A stretch of 47,927 nt of DNA from Oscillospiraceae bacterium (GTDB taxonomy: Bacteria; Bacillota; Clostridia; Oscillospirales; Oscillospiraceae), in assembly GCA_024697625.1 (NCBI GenBank), contig JAILFJ010000149.1:1-47927 (forward strand), given 5' to 3'. Below, piece by piece: positions 45,243 through 47,927 of this stretch. The notes beneath the pieces were generated by a model. It searched no databases, was not told the DNA's origin, and saw nothing but the letters and a program-made list of their open reading frames with translations. The stretch's first letter is position 1. Each line of letters opens with the position of its first letter. The position numbers were made by a program, and so were the translations under genes.

Positions 45243-47744
45243 ATGGAAAACAGGAGACCCACAGGCAGAAAGAAGAACGTCACCGGAACCGGCAAACCGG
45301 TCTACCGCAGAGGCGAGGGTCTGGGCGGCGGCCCGGTCGGTAACGGCAACAGCCGGCCGGACAACTTCGCGGGCCAGACCCAGCAGGTCACCGAGACCCA
45401 CCGGACCGGCAGCTCCCGCAGTGTGAAGCGGGGCGGAGGCGCCCTGTCGCTGGTGGCGATCATCGCGCTGCTCCTCTTCGGAGGCAACTCGCTCTTCGGC
45501 GGCGAACCCGAGGTGAGCTATCAGCCCGCCCCGACCCAGGCTGTCCAGACGACGCCGCGCCCGACGGCGACCCCGCGTCCCACAGCCACACCCAAGCCCA
45601 CGCCGCGCCCGTCTGCCGCCCCGACTCCGGCGATCAATTTCGGTATCTCGCCTGCGGACTTCGGAAACCTGACAGGCACCCAGTCCGCCACGGTGACGGA
45701 TATGGCGGAGGCAGATACCGCGGTGGCCTCCGGCAGCCGGGAGAAGCGCACGAAGATCTACGGCAACGGCCGGGATCAGGTGACCGTCATGGTCTATATG
45801 TGCGGCACGGATCTGGAGTCCCGCAGCAGCATGGCGACCAAGGACCTGGTCGAGATGACGAAGTCCCGCTTCTCCGACAAGGTGCGGATCGTCGTCTACA
45901 CCGGCGGCTGTGCGAGATGGAATAACTCCGTCGTCTCCTCCGACCGCAACCAGATCTACGAGGTCCGAAACGGCGGGCTGGAGCGGCTCTCCGCCGATAT
46001 GGGCAGCAAGTCCATGACCGATCCCGCCACCCTCTCCGAATTCATCAGGTGGTGTGCCGGACGCTATCCTGCCAACCGCAACGAGCTGATCCTCTGGGAT
46101 CACGGCGGCGGTTCGGTCAGCGGCTACGGCTATGACGAGAAGTTCCAGCGCTCGGGCAGCATGACCCTGGCCGGCCTCGACAAAGCCCTGAAGGACGGCG
46201 GTGTGACCTTCGACTTCATCGGCTTTGACGCCTGCCTGATGGCCACGCTGGAGACCGGGCTGATGCTCGACGACTATGCCGACTATATGATCGCCTCCGA
46301 GGAGACGGAACCCGGTATCGGCTGGTACTATACGAACTGGCTCTCCCGTCTGGCCTCCAACCCGTCCATGCCCACGGTCGAGATCGGGAAGAACATCGTG
46401 GACGACTTTGTCAGCACCTGCGCCTCCCAGACCCGCGGCCAGAGCGCAACGCTCTCGGTGGTGGATCTGGCCGAGCTCGCCAACACCACCCCGAAGGCGC
46501 TGAAGGATTTCGCCAAATCCATCACAAAGCTGATCGAGAACAAATCCTATCAGCAGGTTGCCGATGCCAGAAGCGGCGCCAGAGAGTTTGCCCGCAGCAC
46601 CGCGATTGACCAGATCGACCTGGTCCACTTTGCAAAGAACCTCGGCACCTCCGAGGCGAAAAAGCTCGCCACTGCCCTGCAGGGCGCGGTGAAGTACAAC
46701 CGCACCTCCTCCAACATGTCCAATGCCTACGGGCTTTCGATCTATTTCCCGTACCGGAAGACCAACAAGGTCGATTCCGCTGTGAAGACCTATGACGCCA
46801 TCGGCATGGATGCTAGCTACTCCGACTGCATCCGCGCCTTTGCGAGCCTCGAGGTGAGCGGACAGGCTGCCTCCGGTGTCGGGCAGTACATGATGCCCGA
46901 TATCCTGACCGGGGGCTACAGCGGCTCTTCGGCGGGAGACATGGATCTGATCTATGAGCTGATCGGGAGCTTCCTGGGCGGCGGTTATTCCGGCGGATTT
47001 ATGAGCGGCCGGGCTCTCAGCGAGGAGGATACCGCCCGCTATATCGCGGACCACAGCTTTGATCCGACCTGGCTCACCTGGACCGAGAACGCCTCCGGCG
47101 AGACGGTCATCGCCATGCCGGAGGACCAGTGGGCGCTGATCGAGGGGCTGGAGTACAACCTCTTCTACGACGACGGCGAGGGATACATTGACCTCGGCCT
47201 GGACGTCGCCTATGATTTTGACGACGACGGGAATCTTCTCGCGCCGGCGGACAACACCTGGCTTGCCATCAACGGGCAGCCGGTGGCCTTCTACCACGAG
47301 CTGACGGTAGGCGAGGGCGACAGCGCTGTGATCTCGGGCTATGTGCCCGCGCTCCTGAACGGCGAGCGGGTCAACATCACGGTGGTCTTTGACGAGGCAC
47401 ATCCTTACGGCACGATCACCGGGCTGCAGAAGGTCTATGCCGACGGCAAGACCGAGACGGTCGCGAAGGGGATCCCGATGTTCTCCGCAGCGGAGGAGAC
47501 TGAGGACTGGGCGAAGGCTTCGGATCAGGCGTTCTGGAAGGTCGGAGACAGGCTCGACTTCATCTGTGACTACTACAGCTACGCCGGTGTGTTCAAAGAC
47601 AACTATCTGCTGGGCGACCCCATGACCGTGAGTGAAGACATGGTCATCTCCGACGTTGACCTCGGCGACGGCAACCTCCGCCAGAGCTTCCGATTCACGG
47701 ATCTGTATCAGCAGCATTACTGGACTCCCGCGCTGGAGAACTGA
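45243..47744 (+). CDS. Clostripain-like cysteine peptidase (C11), membrane anchored
   Basis: An 833-residue surface protease. A basic cytoplasmic N-terminus (1-62) is followed by one membrane segment (GGGALSLVAIIALLLFGG, about 64-82), then a Thr/Pro-rich linker with TPRPTATPRPTATPKPTPRP (about 97-125), likely spanning the cell wall. The C11 domain begins at VTVMVYMCGTDLESRSS. The catalytic His287 is in LILWDHGGGSVSGYGYD and Cys331 in FIGFDACLMATLETG; a late block is NAYGLSIYFPYRKTNK. The C-terminal 250 residues are acidic beta-rich sequence of unknown role. Clostripain relatives cleave after Arg or Lys; specificity here is unverified. The ribosome site is AAAGAGGTG before ATG 45243. Confidence 0.93.
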   Translation: MENRRPTGRKKNVTGTGKPVYRRGEGLGGGPVGNGNSRPDNFAGQTQQVTETHRTGSSRSVKRGGGALSLVAIIALLLFGGNSLFGGEPEVSYQPAPTQAVQTTPRPTATPRPTATPKPTPRPSAAPTPAINFGISPADFGNLTGTQSATVTDMAEADTAVASGSREKRTKIYGNGRDQVTVMVYMCGTDLESRSSMATKDLVEMTKSRFSDKVRIVVYTGGCARWNNSVVSSDRNQIYEVRNGGLERLSADMGSKSMTDPATLSEFIRWCAGRYPANRNELILWDHGGGSVSGYGYDEKFQRSGSMTLAGLDKALKDGGVTFDFIGFDACLMATLETGLMLDDYADYMIASEETEPGIGWYYTNWLSRLASNPSMPTVEIGKNIVDDFVSTCASQTRGQSATLSVVDLAELANTTPKALKDFAKSITKLIENKSYQQVADARSGAREFARSTAIDQIDLVHFAKNLGTSEAKKLATALQGAVKYNRTSSNMSNAYGLSIYFPYRKTNKVDSAVKTYDAIGMDASYSDCIRAFASLEVSGQAASGVGQYMMPDILTGGYSGSSAGDMDLIYELIGSFLGGGYSGGFMSGRALSEEDTARYIADHSFDPTWLTWTENASGETVIAMPEDQWALIEGLEYNLFYDDGEGYIDLGLDVAYDFDDDGNLLAPADNTWLAINGQPVAFYHELTVGEGDSAVISGYVPALLNGERVNITVVFDEAHPYGTITGLQKVYADGKTETVAKGIPMFSAAEETEDWAKASDQAFWKVGDRLDFICDYYSYAGVFKDNYLLGDPMTVSEDMVISDVDLGDGNLRQSFRFTDLYQQHYWTPALEN

Positions 47745-47790
47745 CACGCAGAGAAGCAACTTACGAAAGCAACATAAAGAAGCAGCAAAA

Positions 47791-47927
47791 GGCGTTGTCT
47801 CAAAATAGCAAAACACGCTATTGAGAGGCAGCGCCTCTTTCAATTGGCGTAGATTGTGGAAAACAAGGCTTTACGAAGCACAATTGCCGCCAAAAATGTG
47901 GAAAACCATCCAGAGAGTGCCACAAAA
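47791..47927. other. Possible insertion-sequence end at the window edge
   Basis: Non-coding tail with GGCGTTGTCTCAAAATAGC, similar to terminal sequences often seen at ends of clostridial insertion sequences. It is followed by an imperfect CTCAAAATAGC / GCTATTGAG hairpin, AGAGGC-AGC-GCCTCT, and two TGTGGAAAAC copies. AT content rises sharply compared with the protease gene. No transposase reading frame can be confirmed within the window. The hairpins could instead terminate the protease transcript. Confidence 0.3.

Noticed and set aside
45529-45618. Short repeats in the Thr/Pro linker considered as a DNA repeat array or CRISPR
   Set aside because: They are codon-level repeats of ACP-type Thr-Pro units inside the protease reading frame, without spacers.
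44493-47843. Open frame of about 1100 codons on the minus strand
   Set aside because: Antisense to rsmI and the clostripain-like gene, with no ribosome site or recognisable domain.

Overview
The window looks like chromosome of a Gram-positive, clostridial-type (Firmicutes) bacterium of moderately high GC, probably an anaerobic gut or rumen inhabitant. This is an inference. It rests on AGGAGG-type ribosome binding sites, a CIRCE heat-shock operator on an hsp20 gene, a tryptophan T-box in front of trpXYZ-type transporter genes, a clostripain-like (C11) protease, a SpoVB/MurJ-like flippase, long-form HPF and a galacturonate catabolic operon. No rRNA, CRISPR array or complete mobile element is present. 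The left edge is inside hsdR, which looks lower in GC than the rest. The right edge may lie in the end of an insertion sequence (weak evidence).

Layout. 3-2588: 3' part of a type I restriction subunit (hsdR). 2698-6815: tight set of an AspT/YidE-type carrier, an M20 metallopeptidase and a YfcC-type carrier, likely for amino acid or peptide use. 7046-9839: ADP-ribosylglycohydrolase, an unknown helical protein, a small alpha/beta hydrolase and a macro-domain protein, a possible ADP-ribose processing group. 10068-11093: glutathione peroxidase, a tiny putative lipoprotein and a CxxC thioredoxin-fold protein. 11272-12963: GH13 glycosidase with an unusual tail. 13058-13504: hsp20 under CIRCE control. 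13816-15411: FMN-binding PNPOx-fold protein and a membrane diguanylate cyclase. 15492-19709 (minus): a very large GGDEF/EAL protein with four repeated N-terminal sensor units, plus a small Smr protein.

19950-33292 is the metabolic centre. A minus-strand operon (YcxB-like, uxaC, uxaB, uxaA, GltD-like) faces a plus-strand sensor operon (LytS/YesM-type kinase, AraC-type response regulator, DctP-like lipoprotein). The sensor operon is followed by a TRAP transporter (dctP, dctQ, dctM) and a KdgF-like cupin. Together they suggest sensing, uptake and breakdown of galacturonate or related hexuronates to 2-keto-3-deoxygluconate. A LacI/CcpA-like palindrome overlaps the dctP promoter.

33480-36125 holds a small frameshifted gene whose repaired product has a double-glycine leader, tRNA-Glu(UUC) and tRNA-Met(CAU), a FUSC-type membrane protein fused to a HAD-like domain, and the T-box. 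36126-38976 is trpXYZ. 39166-42404 is a FAD-dependent dehydrogenase overlapping a SpoVB-like flippase. 42602-44121 (minus) is DUF1653-DUF4298, a zinc-ribbon protein and HPF. 44307-47744 is rsmI and a membrane-anchored clostripain-like protease.

The observations I rank highest are the frameshifted double-glycine peptide, the kinase-regulator-DctP operon beside the TRAP/uxa genes, the ADP-ribose gene group, the four-unit sensor array on the GGDEF/EAL protein, the FUSC-HAD fusion, and the Trp T-box followed by a short Trp-containing leader ORF. All assignments come from reading the sequence; no database search was run.
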